From Flavobacterium poyangense (GTDB taxonomy: Bacteria; Bacteroidota; Bacteroidia; Flavobacteriales; Flavobacteriaceae): a stretch of 64,000 nucleotides of DNA. Where the stretch lies: the NCBI RefSeq assembly GCF_011751075.1, contig NZ_JAALLN010000010.1, positions 1-64,000 of the forward strand, given 5' to 3'. This document shows, in pieces, positions 1 to 8,056 of this stretch. The notes beneath the pieces are model-generated. The model searched no databases. It had not been told where the DNA came from and worked only from the letters and a program-made list of their open reading frames with translations. A program made the position numbers and the translations under genes. The stretch's first letter is position 1. Every line of letters starts with the position of its first letter.

Positions 1-2
1 AA

Positions 3-65
3 AGACCACATCAAGGTATTGATGGAAAGAAACCAATAGAAATGATAAATCTGTTACCGAAATAA
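3..65 (+). pseudogene. 3' end of a probable transposase / integrase-core gene (cut by window edge)
   Basis: The frame starting at base 3 is open from the window edge to a TAA at 63-65 and reads RPHQGIDGKKPIEMINLLPK. The string RPHQGxxGKxPxE is the usual C-terminal end of IS3/IS481-type transposases with an rve integrase core, just after the catalytic glutamate region. Only 20 residues are visible, so neither the family nor whether the gene is intact can be judged. No inverted terminal repeat is recognisable in the 130 bases that follow. It is listed under pseudogene only because it is partial here. Confidence 0.4.
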
Positions 66-123
66 GTAACCTTTACAGAAATGACAAAACTAACGTTTTA
101 TCCCAAAAAAAATCTAAACAAAA

Positions 124-154
124 AAAACGACCCTCTGCTCATGAAGATCGTTTT
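124..154 (-). terminator. Hairpin downstream of first ankyrin gene
   Basis: AAAACGA (124-130) pairs with TCGTTTT (148-154) around an imperfect inner stem. Read on the minus strand it ends in a T-rich run and lies about 40 bases past the ankyrin-repeat gene stop. A near-copy of the same hairpin follows the paralogue at 1652-1678. Confidence 0.6.
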
Positions 155-191
155 CTAACTAACTTAAAACTCTTTTAAACTTTTTAAACTC

Positions 192-575
192 TTATTTCAA
201 GTCTTTTAAAAGTGCAATAGCATCTGTAGCATTTGATAATTGTGCGTATTTCAAAGCTGTATATCCTTTTTCGTTTTTATCAGACGGACGTGCACCGCTT
301 GCTAATAAAACTTTAATAATTTCAACTTTGTTGTAACGTGCTGCAGTCATTAAAGGAGACATATCGTCTGACTTTTCGTTCACATTAGCTCCGTATTCGA
401 TAAATTTTTTCACTCCTTCAATATCCCCTTTGCTAATAGCAACATTCAATGGTGTTGCATCATCGTCTATAGATAGTACGATTTGATCTTTCACAACTGT
501 TTTGTGATTTGAAGCGATTGAAACATTTGCGAATGTTACTAAAGCTAATCCTAAATAAATAACTGAATTTTTCAT
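192..575 (-). CDS. Secreted ankyrin-repeat protein (paralogue 1)
   Basis: A 127-residue protein with an N-terminal signal peptide (MKNSVIYLGLALVTFANVSIAS, probable cleavage after about residue 21). Two to three ankyrin repeats follow: TPLNVAISKGDIEGVKKFIE, then the MSPLMTAARYNKVEIIKVLL block, then a last one with GYTALKYAQ. Ankyrin repeats bind proteins and have no catalytic role; the signal peptide places this one in the periplasm or outside. It is closely similar over its whole length to the protein at 1700-2080, with the same length, repeats and C-terminal LKxLK, so the two arose by duplication. The partner is unknown. A TACATTTG -7 box lies about 60 bases upstream. Confidence 0.85.
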   Translation of the reverse strand: MKNSVIYLGLALVTFANVSIASNHKTVVKDQIVLSIDDDATPLNVAISKGDIEGVKKFIEYGANVNEKSDDMSPLMTAARYNKVEIIKVLLASGARPSDKNEKGYTALKYAQLSNATDAIALLKDLK

Positions 576-1100
576 AATGGTGTTGTTTGTTAAATTGATT
601 GATAAAATATGATTGATGATCTTTTAAATTCTAATACAAATGTAAATATAATTTCGGTATTTTGTATTACAAGGTACTATGTTTTAACTAATTCTTAACA
701 TTTTGTTAATGATTCCTAAATAATACAATTCAATTGTTATTTAATTCTGTATAAAAGACGCCGCAAAGGTAGAAATGTTACACAAAAACGAATATTTCTA
801 AAAAATAAATATCAAATTTTCCCAAAAATGTAAAACCAAAACATTAGTTTTTTAACTTTACTTTGAAGTAATACTCAAAAAAGACCCTTTTTTTTAATTA
901 AAACAAAATTTTTGGTCAATAATTCATACATTAATGATCTAAATGAATTATTTTCAAAAAAAATAAAAAAATAAGAAAAAACTTAAATAAAAAATAGAAT
1001 AACCCTGTCTCTTTTTATAAAGAAAACGGCTAATAAAAGTAATTGACCAATCATATTCACCATTATCAAATCATTTAAATAACCTTTAAACCAAAAAAAA
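576..1100. other. Gene-free AT-rich spacer with divergent promoters
   Basis: I see no coding potential on either strand. On the minus strand TACATTTG (complement of 637-644) fits the flavobacterial -7 box TAnnTTTG and would serve the ankyrin gene, with a weak TTG about 25 bases further upstream. The rest is A/T-rich, with several poly-A runs between 888 and 1000. I saw no repeat family or RNA structure. Confidence 0.5.
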
Positions 1101-1640
1101 ATGGGAACAATCAAAAGAATTCTGGCTGCTGTACTCTTAGTTTTATCGATCGTTTTAATTACAGCTTACTTTATGCCCAAAAGTTATGCTATAGAAAGAG
1201 AAATTATCATTCATAAACCGGTCGACAGCGTCTTTAATTATGTGAGATATTTAAAAAATCAAAATGAATTTAGTGTATGGGCCAATATTGATCCAAAAAT
1301 GAAATTGTCTTATAAAGGAACAGATGGAAGTGTTGGCGCAATATCGGCCTGGGAAAGTACAGTAAAAGAAGTTGGTGTAGGTGAACAGGAAATCACAAAA
1401 ATTACAGAAGGAAAACGACTGGATTTTGCTCTTAGATTTAAGGAACCCATGAACGATACGGCTGTCGGGTTTATGTCTACCGAAAGTTTAGCCGCAGATC
1501 AGACTAAAGTAAAATGGGGTATAAATGGCGTTATACCCTACCCTATGAATATTATGCTGCCTTTTATGAAGATGGATCAAATGATTGGAAATGATTTACA
1601 AAAAGGTCTTGACAATCTTAAAGCAAAAATGGAAGAATAA
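1101..1640 (+). CDS. Membrane-anchored SRPBCC (polyketide cyclase/START-like) family protein
   Basis: A 179-residue protein. Residues 5-25 form a hydrophobic membrane anchor (RILAAVLLVLSIVLITAYF). The rest matches the SRPBCC helix-grip fold: IEREIIIHKPVDSVFNYV is the usual first strand and helix, and the C-terminal helix ends in GLDNLKAKMEE. Members bind hydrophobic ligands in a deep cavity, and the ligand here cannot be inferred. It is monocistronic, between two ankyrin paralogues on the opposite strand, and shares a bidirectional hairpin with the second of them. The ATG follows a run of A, typical for this group. Confidence 0.75.
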   Translation: MGTIKRILAAVLLVLSIVLITAYFMPKSYAIEREIIIHKPVDSVFNYVRYLKNQNEFSVWANIDPKMKLSYKGTDGSVGAISAWESTVKEVGVGEQEITKITEGKRLDFALRFKEPMNDTAVGFMSTESLAADQTKVKWGINGVIPYPMNIMLPFMKMDQMIGNDLQKGLDNLKAKMEE

Positions 1641-1651
1641 GCTCAATAAAA

Positions 1652-1678
1652 AACGACCTTCTGCTCAGGAAGGTCGTT
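1652..1678. terminator. Bidirectional terminator hairpin
   Basis: A perfect 10-bp stem AACGACCTTC / GAAGGTCGTT with a 7-base loop, between the convergent SRPBCC and ankyrin genes. An A-tract on the left gives a T-run on the minus strand. Stem and loop are nearly the same as in the hairpin at 124-154. Confidence 0.75.
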
Positions 1679-1699
1679 GCTTAATAAACTCAAAAACTT

Positions 1700-2080
1700 T
1701 TATTTCAGCTCTTTTAAAATGGCAATAGCCTCAATTGAATTACAGTATTTAGCGTAATCGAGGGCTGTAAAGCCTTTTTCATTCTCAACATTAGGCTTGG
1801 CTCCACTTGACAGCAAAACCTTAATGATTTCAACTTTATTGAATCGGGCTGCAAGCATCAGAGGCGACATATCTCTTACTATTTTGTTGACATTAGCGCC
1901 ATATTCAATGATTCTCTTAACGCTTTCCAAATCTCCTTTGCAAATAGCTACATGCAAAGGTGTTCCTGCATCACTTGAAAATTCGATTTGATCCTGAACA
2001 GTTCCTCTGCAATGGGATGCCCGGGCTTCACTTACAAATACCATTAGGGCTACTCCTAAAATAATTACTGATTTTTTCAT
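1700..2080 (-). CDS. Secreted ankyrin-repeat protein (paralogue 2)
   Basis: A 126-residue protein with a signal peptide (MKKSVIILGVALMVFVSEARAS) and the same ankyrin layout as the protein at 192-575: TPLHVAICKGDLESVKRIIE, the MSPLMLAARFNKVEIIKVLL block, and a last repeat with GFTALDYAK. It differs by carrying cysteines at about residues 24, 47 and 114 that paralogue 1 lacks. The 3' hairpin is duplicated along with the gene. The role is unknown. It is probably exported, where ankyrin repeats would act as a protein-binding surface. Confidence 0.85.
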   Translation of the reverse strand: MKKSVIILGVALMVFVSEARASHCRGTVQDQIEFSSDAGTPLHVAICKGDLESVKRIIEYGANVNKIVRDMSPLMLAARFNKVEIIKVLLSSGAKPNVENEKGFTALDYAKYCNSIEAIAILKELK

Positions 2081-2188
2081 GTTGATTGTTTGTTAAATGA
2101 TTGATGATTATGATGATTGTGAATTCTTAGCTACTTTAGTATAGACGACAAAAATTGGGGTGTGGTTGCATGATGGGGCAAAAAAAAA

Positions 2189-2276
2189 GTGAGTTGTGAG
2201 TTGTGAGATGTGAGATGTGAGATGTGGGATGTGAGTTGTGAGATGCAAAACTTGAAACTTGGAACTTGAAACTTGG
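2189..2276. repeat. Heptanucleotide tandem arrays (GTGAGWT x8, AACTTGR x4)
   Basis: Bases 2189-2244 are eight consecutive 7-bp units, mostly GTGAGTT or GTGAGAT with one GTGGGAT. After four bases, 2249-2276 holds four units alternating AACTTGA and AACTTGG. The period is exactly 7 throughout. The arrays lie beyond the purC terminator, so they are outside any obvious gene. Because 7 is not a multiple of 3, the frames they leave open are spurious. Confidence 0.9.
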
Positions 2277-2305
2277 AATCCAAAACTATACAACTAATAC
2301 CACAT

Positions 2306-2345
2306 AAAAAACGCAATTCAACAAAAAATTTGAATTGCGTTTTTT
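2306..2345 (-). terminator. Strong terminator of purC
   Basis: A 16-bp perfect stem (AAAAAACGCAATTCAA at 2306-2321 with its complement at 2330-2345), an 8-base loop and T-runs on both strands, about 50 bases after the purC stop. Confidence 0.85.
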
Positions 2346-2397
2346 TATATTGCACAAAAACTAGTGTCGTCTCCAATAAAGGAAACAGAAATTTTAT

Positions 2398-3354
2398 TTA
2401 TGATTGAGCGGCAAGATAACTTACTACATTTTTATCAATACGCTGATCGATGTTGTTAATATCTGCTTTTACAAATTTTTCTCCTAAGATGTTCTCGTAT
2501 AACTCAATATATCTTTCTGAAACCGATTCGATATAAGCATCTGTCATTTCAGGAATCTGTTGGCCGTCCTGACCTTGAAAACCATTTTCGATCAACCAGC
2601 GACGTACAAATTCTTTTGATAATTGTTTTTGCTCCTCTCCTTTTTCCTGTCTCTCCTGATATCCGTCAGCATAAAAATAACGAGAAGAATCGGGAGTATG
2701 AATTTCGTCAATCAAAACGATAACACCGTCTTTTGTTTTTCCGAATTCGTATTTTGTATCAACTAAAATTAAACCGCGACTTGCCGCAATTTCAGTACCT
2801 CTTTGGAATAAAGCACGTGTATATTTTTCTAAAACAATATAGTCCTCTTCAGAAACAATCCCTTTTGACAAAATAGCTTCACGCGAGATGTCTTCATCAT
2901 GAGAACCGTTATCTGCTTTGGTTGTTGGAGTAATGATTGGCTCAGGAAATTTATCATTCTCTTTTAAACCTTCCGCCATTGTTACGCCGCAAATTTGCTT
3001 TCTTCCTGCAGCATACTCACGAGCAGCATGACCTGAAAGATATCCGCGAATAACCATTTCTACTTTAAAAGGATCACATAAATGTCCCACAGCTACGTTT
3101 GGATCCGGAGTTGCAATCAACCAATTTGGTACAATATCCTGCGTTAATTCCATAAACTTTGTAGCAATCTGATTCAGAATTTGCCCTTTGTACGGAATTC
3201 CCTTTGGTAAAACTACATCAAAAGCCGAAAGTCTATCGGTCGCTACCATTACCAGAAGTTCGTCATTAATATTATAAACTTCTCTAACTTTTCCGCGATA
3301 AACTGATTTCTGATTCGGGAAATTAAAATCTGTAGTTGTGATTGTGTTGCTCAT
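2398..3354 (-). CDS. purC: Phosphoribosylaminoimidazole-succinocarboxamide synthase (SAICAR synthetase)
   Basis: A 318-residue cytoplasmic enzyme of de novo purine synthesis that joins CAIR and aspartate using ATP to give SAICAR. Recognisable SAICAR-synthetase segments in order: YRGKVREVYNI at the N-terminus (ATP site), VATDRLSAFDVVLP, EMVIRGYLSGHAAREY, ITPTTKADNGSHDEDIS and ILVDTKYEFGKTKDG, then the extended C-terminus typical of the ~300-residue form. It is intact and monocistronic, with its own promoter and terminator. The start is fixed by the promoter only about 30 bases upstream. Confidence 0.97.
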   Translation of the reverse strand: MSNTITTTDFNFPNQKSVYRGKVREVYNINDELLVMVATDRLSAFDVVLPKGIPYKGQILNQIATKFMELTQDIVPNWLIATPDPNVAVGHLCDPFKVEMVIRGYLSGHAAREYAAGRKQICGVTMAEGLKENDKFPEPIITPTTKADNGSHDEDISREAILSKGIVSEEDYIVLEKYTRALFQRGTEIAASRGLILVDTKYEFGKTKDGVIVLIDEIHTPDSSRYFYADGYQERQEKGEEQKQLSKEFVRRWLIENGFQGQDGQQIPEMTDAYIESVSERYIELYENILGEKFVKADINNIDQRIDKNVVSYLAAQS

Positions 3355-3385
3355 TATCCTTTAGTTGTGTTTTGTTTTATGGATG

Positions 3386-3417
3386 CAAATTTAAAACTAA
3401 TTAAAAGAGCACGCAAA
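3386..3417 (-). promoter_or_regulatory. purC promoter (Bacteroidota sigma-type)
   Basis: Minus strand: a TTTG -33 element (complement of 3414-3417), a 20-bp spacer and TAAATTTG (complement of 3386-3393), matching the flavobacterial TTG/TAnnTTTG consensus, about 32 bases before the purC start. Confidence 0.65.
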
Positions 3418-3427
3418 AAAAGTATTC

Positions 3428-3494
3428 GGTTTTCAGTCTCAGTTTTCAGCCACAGTCGCAATTTGAAAACCGCAACTGAGAACTGTAACTGCAA
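3428..3494. repeat. Degenerate 6-7 bp repeat with inverted arms after S9 peptidase stop
   Basis: The left arm reads TTTTCAG, TCTCAG, TTTTCAG and the right arm AACTGAG, AACTGT, AACTGC, which is largely the inverted complement. The right arm begins directly next to the peptidase stop codon. It is more degenerate than the other heptamer arrays here and may be an eroded member of the same class. Confidence 0.5.
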
Positions 3495-3495
3495 G

Positions 3496-5844
3496 CTATT
3501 TTTTCAAAAGTGTCGTATTAAACAAATTCAGAATTCTGCTGTATTCATCAATCCAGGAATAGGTTTCTTTAAAACTGTGCGCTTCTACCGGGAAAGAAGC
3601 TAGTGTCCAGTTCTTTTTTTCCAGTTCTATAAAACGCTGTGATAAACGTACGATATCTTTATATTCTACATTATCGTCAACCATTCCGTGTAACATTAGT
3701 AAATTTCCTTTCAGATTCTCAGCAAAATAAATTGGAGAGCTTTTTTTGAATGCTTCCGGATCTGTTTCAGGAAAGTTCAAAATATTGCCTGTATAACCGT
3801 GATTGTAGTGTGCCCAATCTGTAACCGAACGCAAAGCTGCACCTGAAGCAAATTCTCCCGGAGTGGTCAGCATTCCCATTAAAGTTATAAAACCACCATA
3901 AGAACCTCCATAAATACCAACTCTGTTAGCATCAATACCCAAATTATCTACTAAGTATTTTTTACCGTCAAGATGATCGGACAAATCTTTTCCGCCCATA
4001 AAACGATAGATTCCGGTTCTAAAATCCCTTCCGTAACCGTCACTTCCTCTGTAATCGATATCCAGAATCGTATACCCCAGATCGGTTAGCAAATTGTGAA
4101 ACATATATTCTCTGTAATAATTACTCCAATAGTTATGCGCATTTTGTAAGTATCCTGCACCATGCACAAAAATTATTGCCGCCTTATTGGTATTCTCTGT
4201 TTTTGGTGTATACAATCTTGCATATACCGGAGTTCCGTCTTGCGCTTTAAAAGTAATCACTTCAGGCTCTCTCCATTGGTATTTTTTGAATTCTTCTGAT
4301 GTTGAAGATGAGATTTGTTGTAAAGTACTATTCTTTTTATTCTCGGCAATATAAAAATCCCAAGGTTTATTTTTATAAGAGTAACGAACCAACAATGTAG
4401 TTTCATCAGGAGAAACCACTACTTCATGAGCTCCGTCTTTTGTTAAAATAGGCTGTAGAATTCCATCTGCGACATTTAATTTATAAAAATTTCTATTTCC
4501 GGGATGTGTCGTATTGGTTGTTAAATAAAATGCTTTTTTATCTTTAGACAAAATCAGGTCACGAACTTCCCAGTTTCCTTTTGTCAATTGTTTTTTTGTA
4601 TTTGTCTTTAAATTGTAGCTGTACAAATGCGAATATCCTGTTACTTCAGATTGAAAATAAACCGTTTCATTATCTGCCAGAAAACCAAGATTCCCGGACA
4701 TAAAAACATAAAATGGAATTCCGGGTCCGGCAATCCACGCTTCATCATGTTGATGATCGATTTCGGTAAAAGTTCCGTTCTCCAGATTCAGACTTACAAT
4801 CCATCTGTCTTTATTGTCCTGACTTCTTATTTCTGCAATCGCAAAGGAACCGTCTTCGTTATAAACAGGTGCCTGAACCGCAATTAGCTTATCTTCTTTC
4901 TCTTTATTCTTTAAATTATCGTAAAGCTCATAATATTTCGGAACGTCCTGAATATGACTTAATTTGGAAAAATTAACAAAATAAACAGAGTCTTTTGCAA
5001 CAGAGTAAATACCAAAACGTGTTTTAACAAAGTTAGCTGTAGATACTTTTTCTTTGGTATCGGGAGACTGATTGTAACCGTCATCTGTTATAAAAACCTC
5101 CATTTTTTCTGCTTTCACTTCAACATTCTCTACTAAACTGAAAGTAGCATAATTCCCATTTGGATTTGCTTTAAGACCAACTAAATTATCTTTTCCATAA
5201 AAGTATTCTTTGGCAAAATCGGACTTAACAGCTTTGCTTTTTGCCAGATTCCATTGTTTTTTCGCCTCTTTATCATTGATAAATTGAAATAACTCCTTCT
5301 GTTGACTTTTTAAGAAAGAATCTTTTTCAGTTGTTTTTTCTTTTTTAGTGCCTTTACTAAAATTAGTAATTTGCAGTAGAGTCCCGTCTTTACTATTGTA
5401 TTTAAATATGTTTTCGTTTTGCTCAAAAAATACAACTCCGGCCTGGCTTCCTAAGTCAAGATTAAAAATGGGAGTATTTTGCTGATATATTTTTTTTATT
5501 GCTTTTGAACTAATGTTATACGAATACAAACCTCCTTTATCGGTATAGTAAGCGATATCGGATGTTGGTTTTCTTTTAAAATCAAATTTAGAAAAAACCG
5601 CTTCTTTTGGTTCTACAAGTACAGGGTTTGCAGCTCCCTTTTGCCATGAATATGTACTGGTGCCTAATTCATTTTTTGGATTCCATTCAAAATACACTTT
5701 TTTTCCGTCCAGCGACCATCTTCCGTTTGTTGGCTGATTACCAATGAAAGAGTCTCCTTTCATAATTTCTTCTAACTTTAAATTTTGGCTGCTACCCTTA
5801 ATTGAAAAAATTAAAAGGGCGAGGATAAAAATGTTTTTGGTCAT
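3496..5844 (-). CDS. S9 family (prolyl oligopeptidase / DPP-IV-like) serine peptidase
   Basis: A 782-residue secreted peptidase with signal peptide MTKNIFILALLIFSIKGSSQ. Residues ~30-510 form the beta-propeller that limits access to the active site. Residues ~540-782 are the alpha/beta-hydrolase domain, with nucleophile Ser648 in GIYGGSYGGF, Asp in MVDDNVEY (723/724) and His756 in EAHSF, all intact. Propeller strands such as DGKKVYFEWNP and AYYTDKGGLYSYN fit family S9. It likely removes dipeptides or cuts short peptides in the periplasm. A second S9 enzyme (14938-17097) is closer to true DPP-IV. Exact specificity cannot be read from sequence. Confidence 0.9.
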   Translation of the reverse strand: MTKNIFILALLIFSIKGSSQNLKLEEIMKGDSFIGNQPTNGRWSLDGKKVYFEWNPKNELGTSTYSWQKGAANPVLVEPKEAVFSKFDFKRKPTSDIAYYTDKGGLYSYNISSKAIKKIYQQNTPIFNLDLGSQAGVVFFEQNENIFKYNSKDGTLLQITNFSKGTKKEKTTEKDSFLKSQQKELFQFINDKEAKKQWNLAKSKAVKSDFAKEYFYGKDNLVGLKANPNGNYATFSLVENVEVKAEKMEVFITDDGYNQSPDTKEKVSTANFVKTRFGIYSVAKDSVYFVNFSKLSHIQDVPKYYELYDNLKNKEKEDKLIAVQAPVYNEDGSFAIAEIRSQDNKDRWIVSLNLENGTFTEIDHQHDEAWIAGPGIPFYVFMSGNLGFLADNETVYFQSEVTGYSHLYSYNLKTNTKKQLTKGNWEVRDLILSKDKKAFYLTTNTTHPGNRNFYKLNVADGILQPILTKDGAHEVVVSPDETTLLVRYSYKNKPWDFYIAENKKNSTLQQISSSTSEEFKKYQWREPEVITFKAQDGTPVYARLYTPKTENTNKAAIIFVHGAGYLQNAHNYWSNYYREYMFHNLLTDLGYTILDIDYRGSDGYGRDFRTGIYRFMGGKDLSDHLDGKKYLVDNLGIDANRVGIYGGSYGGFITLMGMLTTPGEFASGAALRSVTDWAHYNHGYTGNILNFPETDPEAFKKSSPIYFAENLKGNLLMLHGMVDDNVEYKDIVRLSQRFIELEKKNWTLASFPVEAHSFKETYSWIDEYSRILNLFNTTLLKK

Positions 5845-5865
5845 GATAGTTTTTTTTTAGTATAG

Positions 5866-5873
5866 CAAAAATA
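5866..5873 (-). promoter_or_regulatory. Candidate -7 box for the S9 peptidase
   Basis: The complement reads TATTTTTG (TAnnTTTG), 22 bases before the start codon. No convincing -33 TTG is present. Confidence 0.45.
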
Positions 5874-6020
5874 CACTTTGAAAATTACTAAAAAAATGTT
5901 TTTGTCTTTTGCCACCTAAATCCATTGAATTAAGCATAATAAATTCCAATTATTTAAAATGCTAAGCTTCTTTTTTCAAATTTTTTATCGAACAAGCCAT
6001 AATAACAGTGCGTGTTTTTT

Positions 6021-6138
6021 TTTCACGCAGATTTTGCAGATCAGGCTGATATTTTTGTTTTACGGTTCGATAAAATAATCTAAATGAATCTGCTACCCGA
6101 GCGATAGCGAACAGGTGAAGCAAATCTGCGTGAGAAAA
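6021..6138. repeat. Dispersed ~115-bp palindromic-end repeat, copy 1
   Basis: It begins with CACGCAGATTTTG (6024) and ends with AAATCTGCGTGAG (6122-6134), so the ends are inverted complements. A second copy with the same ends and nearly the same length is at 56620-56738. Inside this copy is ACCCGAGCGATAGCGAAC (6095-6112), whose reverse complement occurs in the direct repeat at 58074-58139. There is no coding sequence. The gap 5845-6316 otherwise holds only this element and the terminator at 6224. Confidence 0.8.
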
Positions 6139-6223
6139 TTTCCCGCAGGAGCTCTTTTAAGATAGAAAACAACTTTTGAACTTGATACCGAAAAACTTTA
6201 ACCCGTATAGGCTAGAGCTAAAA

Positions 6224-6262
6224 AAACTGCTCTCAAATTGACTTGCAATTTAAGAGCAGTTT
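6224..6262 (-). terminator. Terminator downstream of HAD phosphatase
   Basis: AACTGCTCT (6225-6233) pairs with AGAGCAGTT (6253-6261), with additional inner AATT/AATT pairing. On the minus strand the T-rich side follows. It lies about 55 bases past the stop codon of the gene at 6317-7150. Confidence 0.65.
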
Positions 6263-6316
6263 ATCTGTTTTTTTTTTCAGCAGTTTACAAAAAACTGATT
6301 TCCTTATTTTGAAAAA

Positions 6317-7150
6317 TTAGGAGGTTACCAATTCTTCATCTAAAATTCTTGAAGCGATATATCTGGCCACTCCATCTTCTGCATTAGTTTTAATGACTTC
6401 CAGATCGGGTAACGTTTCTTTTAACAAGGCCGGCGCGTTCCCCATAATCAAACCTTTTCCGGTGGCAGACAACATCTGGACATCGTTAAAACCATCTCCA
6501 AACGAAACGGCTTCCTGCATCATAAAGCCTTCTTTTTCTAAAACTTTGCTAATTGCAACCGCTTTGTCTACCGATTTATCCATAAATTCCAAACAGGTTG
6601 GAAGGCTAAAAGCGTGATGCAGTTCGCTTGAACCGTTTGCCAGTATAGCTTCTTTTAAAGCTACTAATTTTTCATGATTGTCGTGCGCGAAGAATATTTT
6701 TATCGCCCCAAAATCTTCAAGTGTTTTAAAATCTACCAATTCCGGAAGGTATTTCAATTCGGTTTGAAAACTGTTTAACTTTTCATTAATTTTATTGGTC
6801 TGCCAAACCTTTTCTTTGAATAAAACTACCGTTATTTCAGGATCTATCTCTACATTTAAAGCTGCTTTTACTACTTCACTTTTTAAATCAAAAGCAAAAA
6901 GTTCTTCTTTTTCCGGGGAGTGTATTCTGGCTCCATTTGAACTCACCAGATAAACCGGAACCTCCAGTGTGTTTACAATTGCCATAGCGTCCATATGATG
7001 GCGTCCTGTGGCTACCACGATAAGATAGTTTTGATTGTGAAGTTCCTGAAAAATACTTTTGGTGTAATCTGATATTTTATGTTGAGGATTTAATAAAGTT
7101 CCGTCTAAATCAGTAACGATAACTTTTATATTCTTAAGTTTTGAGTTCAT
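6317..7150 (-). CDS. Cof-type HAD family hydrolase (sugar phosphatase-like)
   Basis: A 277-residue cytoplasmic phosphatase of the HAD superfamily, Cof/IIB cap type. Motif I is VTDLDGTLLNP with nucleophile Asp14 and general acid Asp16. Motif II is in VVATGRHHMDA, motif III uses the Lys in SVDKAVAI, and motif IV is FGDGFNDVQML. Between motifs II and III lies a cap of about 110 residues, as in Cof proteins that dephosphorylate sugar phosphates or cofactor precursors such as pyridoxal phosphate. The physiological substrate is unknown. It is monocistronic, with a good promoter (7178-7209) and terminator (6224-6262). Confidence 0.9.
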   Translation of the reverse strand: MNSKLKNIKVIVTDLDGTLLNPQHKISDYTKSIFQELHNQNYLIVVATGRHHMDAMAIVNTLEVPVYLVSSNGARIHSPEKEELFAFDLKSEVVKAALNVEIDPEITVVLFKEKVWQTNKINEKLNSFQTELKYLPELVDFKTLEDFGAIKIFFAHDNHEKLVALKEAILANGSSELHHAFSLPTCLEFMDKSVDKAVAISKVLEKEGFMMQEAVSFGDGFNDVQMLSATGKGLIMGNAPALLKETLPDLEVIKTNAEDGVARYIASRILDEELVTS

Positions 7151-7177
7151 AGTAAAAATCGCCTATTATTTTGATTC

Positions 7178-7209
7178 CAAATTTACGACTTAAAGCTTAG
7201 ATGAACAAA
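7178..7209 (-). promoter_or_regulatory. Promoter of HAD phosphatase gene
   Basis: The minus strand carries TTTG (complement of 7206-7209), 20 bp, then TAAATTTG (complement of 7178-7185), 28 bases before the start codon: the same architecture as the purC promoter. Confidence 0.65.
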
Positions 7210-7294
7210 GTAGAACTGGCTATACGGCCTAAAAACAGCTAAGTTTATTATTTATTTAACTATTTCTACACATTGAATAAAGGAATGCTTTGGG

Positions 7295-7347
7295 ACGCGG
7301 ATGAGACAGGTTTGTTTTACAAAGACATGGATAAAAACGGATTTTTT
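7295..7347 (+). repeat. Dispersed ~50-bp repeat (CGCGGAT family), copy 1
   Basis: Pattern ACGCGGATGAGACAGG, TTTGTTTTACAAA, GACATGGATAAAAACGGATT, ending in a T-run. It matches six further copies at 19747, 19867, 24611, 25622, 25728 and 28665. A GCGGAT half is repeated on both sides of a small central palindrome. It lies between the HAD phosphatase and DUF1801 genes. Confidence 0.85.
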
Positions 7348-7445
7348 ACTATTTACCGTATACTGTTACTACTTACTTTTCGACAATTACTTTAATTACC
7401 TTAAGTGTTTCCAATTAACCAAACACCTCTTCGGCTCACTGAAAA

Positions 7446-7814
7446 CTACTTTTTGATTTTTACCACTCCGGTTTTGTATAGATTTATGGCTTTTTGAATA
7501 ACGTTTTCGATTATTTCTACGGGTAAATCCTCATTTACATCAAACAGCATTATTTTCATTCTGGAGCGGGCTTCCTGAATTAGAAACGATTCTTCAAAGT
7601 GCTTCCCTTCGACGATTCCGATGTAGGGTTGTTTGCTTTTTTTGTGCGTCCACAGATAACAGAACATTTTTCCTTTGTAACAAAAAAAGGGCATTCCGTA
7701 TTTAAGAACATTTGTAATGTCTTTGTCTTGTTTTAAGATAATTTCTTTTAATGCCAGTAATACTTCCTTTACGGATTCTTCTTGTCGTTCGTAAAAATCG
7801 TCTACTTCTTTCAT
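7446..7814 (-). CDS. DUF1801 domain protein
   Basis: A 122-residue soluble protein without signal peptide. It matches the DUF1801 family (YdhG/frataxin-like fold): DITNVLKYGMPFFCYKGKMFCYLW is the typical core with the conserved YGMPxF, and YIGIVEGKHFEES follows. Family function is not established; some members are annotated as iron-chaperone-like by fold. It is a single gene, and an octanucleotide repeat sits in its 5' leader (7819-7859). Confidence 0.8.
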   Translation of the reverse strand: MKEVDDFYERQEESVKEVLLALKEIILKQDKDITNVLKYGMPFFCYKGKMFCYLWTHKKSKQPYIGIVEGKHFEESFLIQEARSRMKIMLFDVNEDLPVEIIENVIQKAINLYKTGVVKIKK

Positions 7815-7818
7815 TTTA

Positions 7819-7859
7819 AAGATGCTAAGTTACTAAGATTCTGAGTTTCTAAGTTTTAC
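7819..7859. repeat. Octanucleotide-like tandem repeat in a 5' leader
   Basis: From 7824 the sequence reads CTAAGTTA, CTAAGATT, CTGAGTTT, CTAAGTTT: four 8-bp units immediately upstream of the DUF1801 start codon. The period is 8, unlike the 7-bp arrays elsewhere. Confidence 0.7.
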
Positions 7860-8024
7860 TTTAAATATGAATGACTCAGAGAGATCTAATATTCCGAGAT
7901 CTTGGAAGTCACTTTAAATTGTATTATTTATGCTAAATTATTGATAAAAAAATATTCGTTTTATACATTTTCAAAAGAATTAGGTACAAAACGAATATTT
8001 CCTAAAATTGCAAATGCAAAAAAC

Positions 8025-8052
8025 ATTTCACATCTCACAAAAAACATCTCAC
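8025..8052. repeat. Heptanucleotide array at the phoH stop
   Basis: Four 7-bp units (ATTTCAC, ATCTCAC, AAAAAAC, ATCTCAC) end 4 bases from the phoH stop codon (8057-8059). The unit is the complement of the GTGAGAT type at 2189. Confidence 0.75.
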
Positions 8053-8056
8053 AAAA

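Noticed and set aside
2108..2376. Two overlapping minus-strand open frames of 61 and 81 codons
   Set aside because: They translate the 7-bp repeats and the purC terminator region (SQLTSHISHLTSHNSQL); no gene-like features.
3367..3603. 78-codon plus-strand frame between purC and the S9 peptidase
   Set aside because: It covers the purC promoter, a repeat and the end of the peptidase on the other strand.
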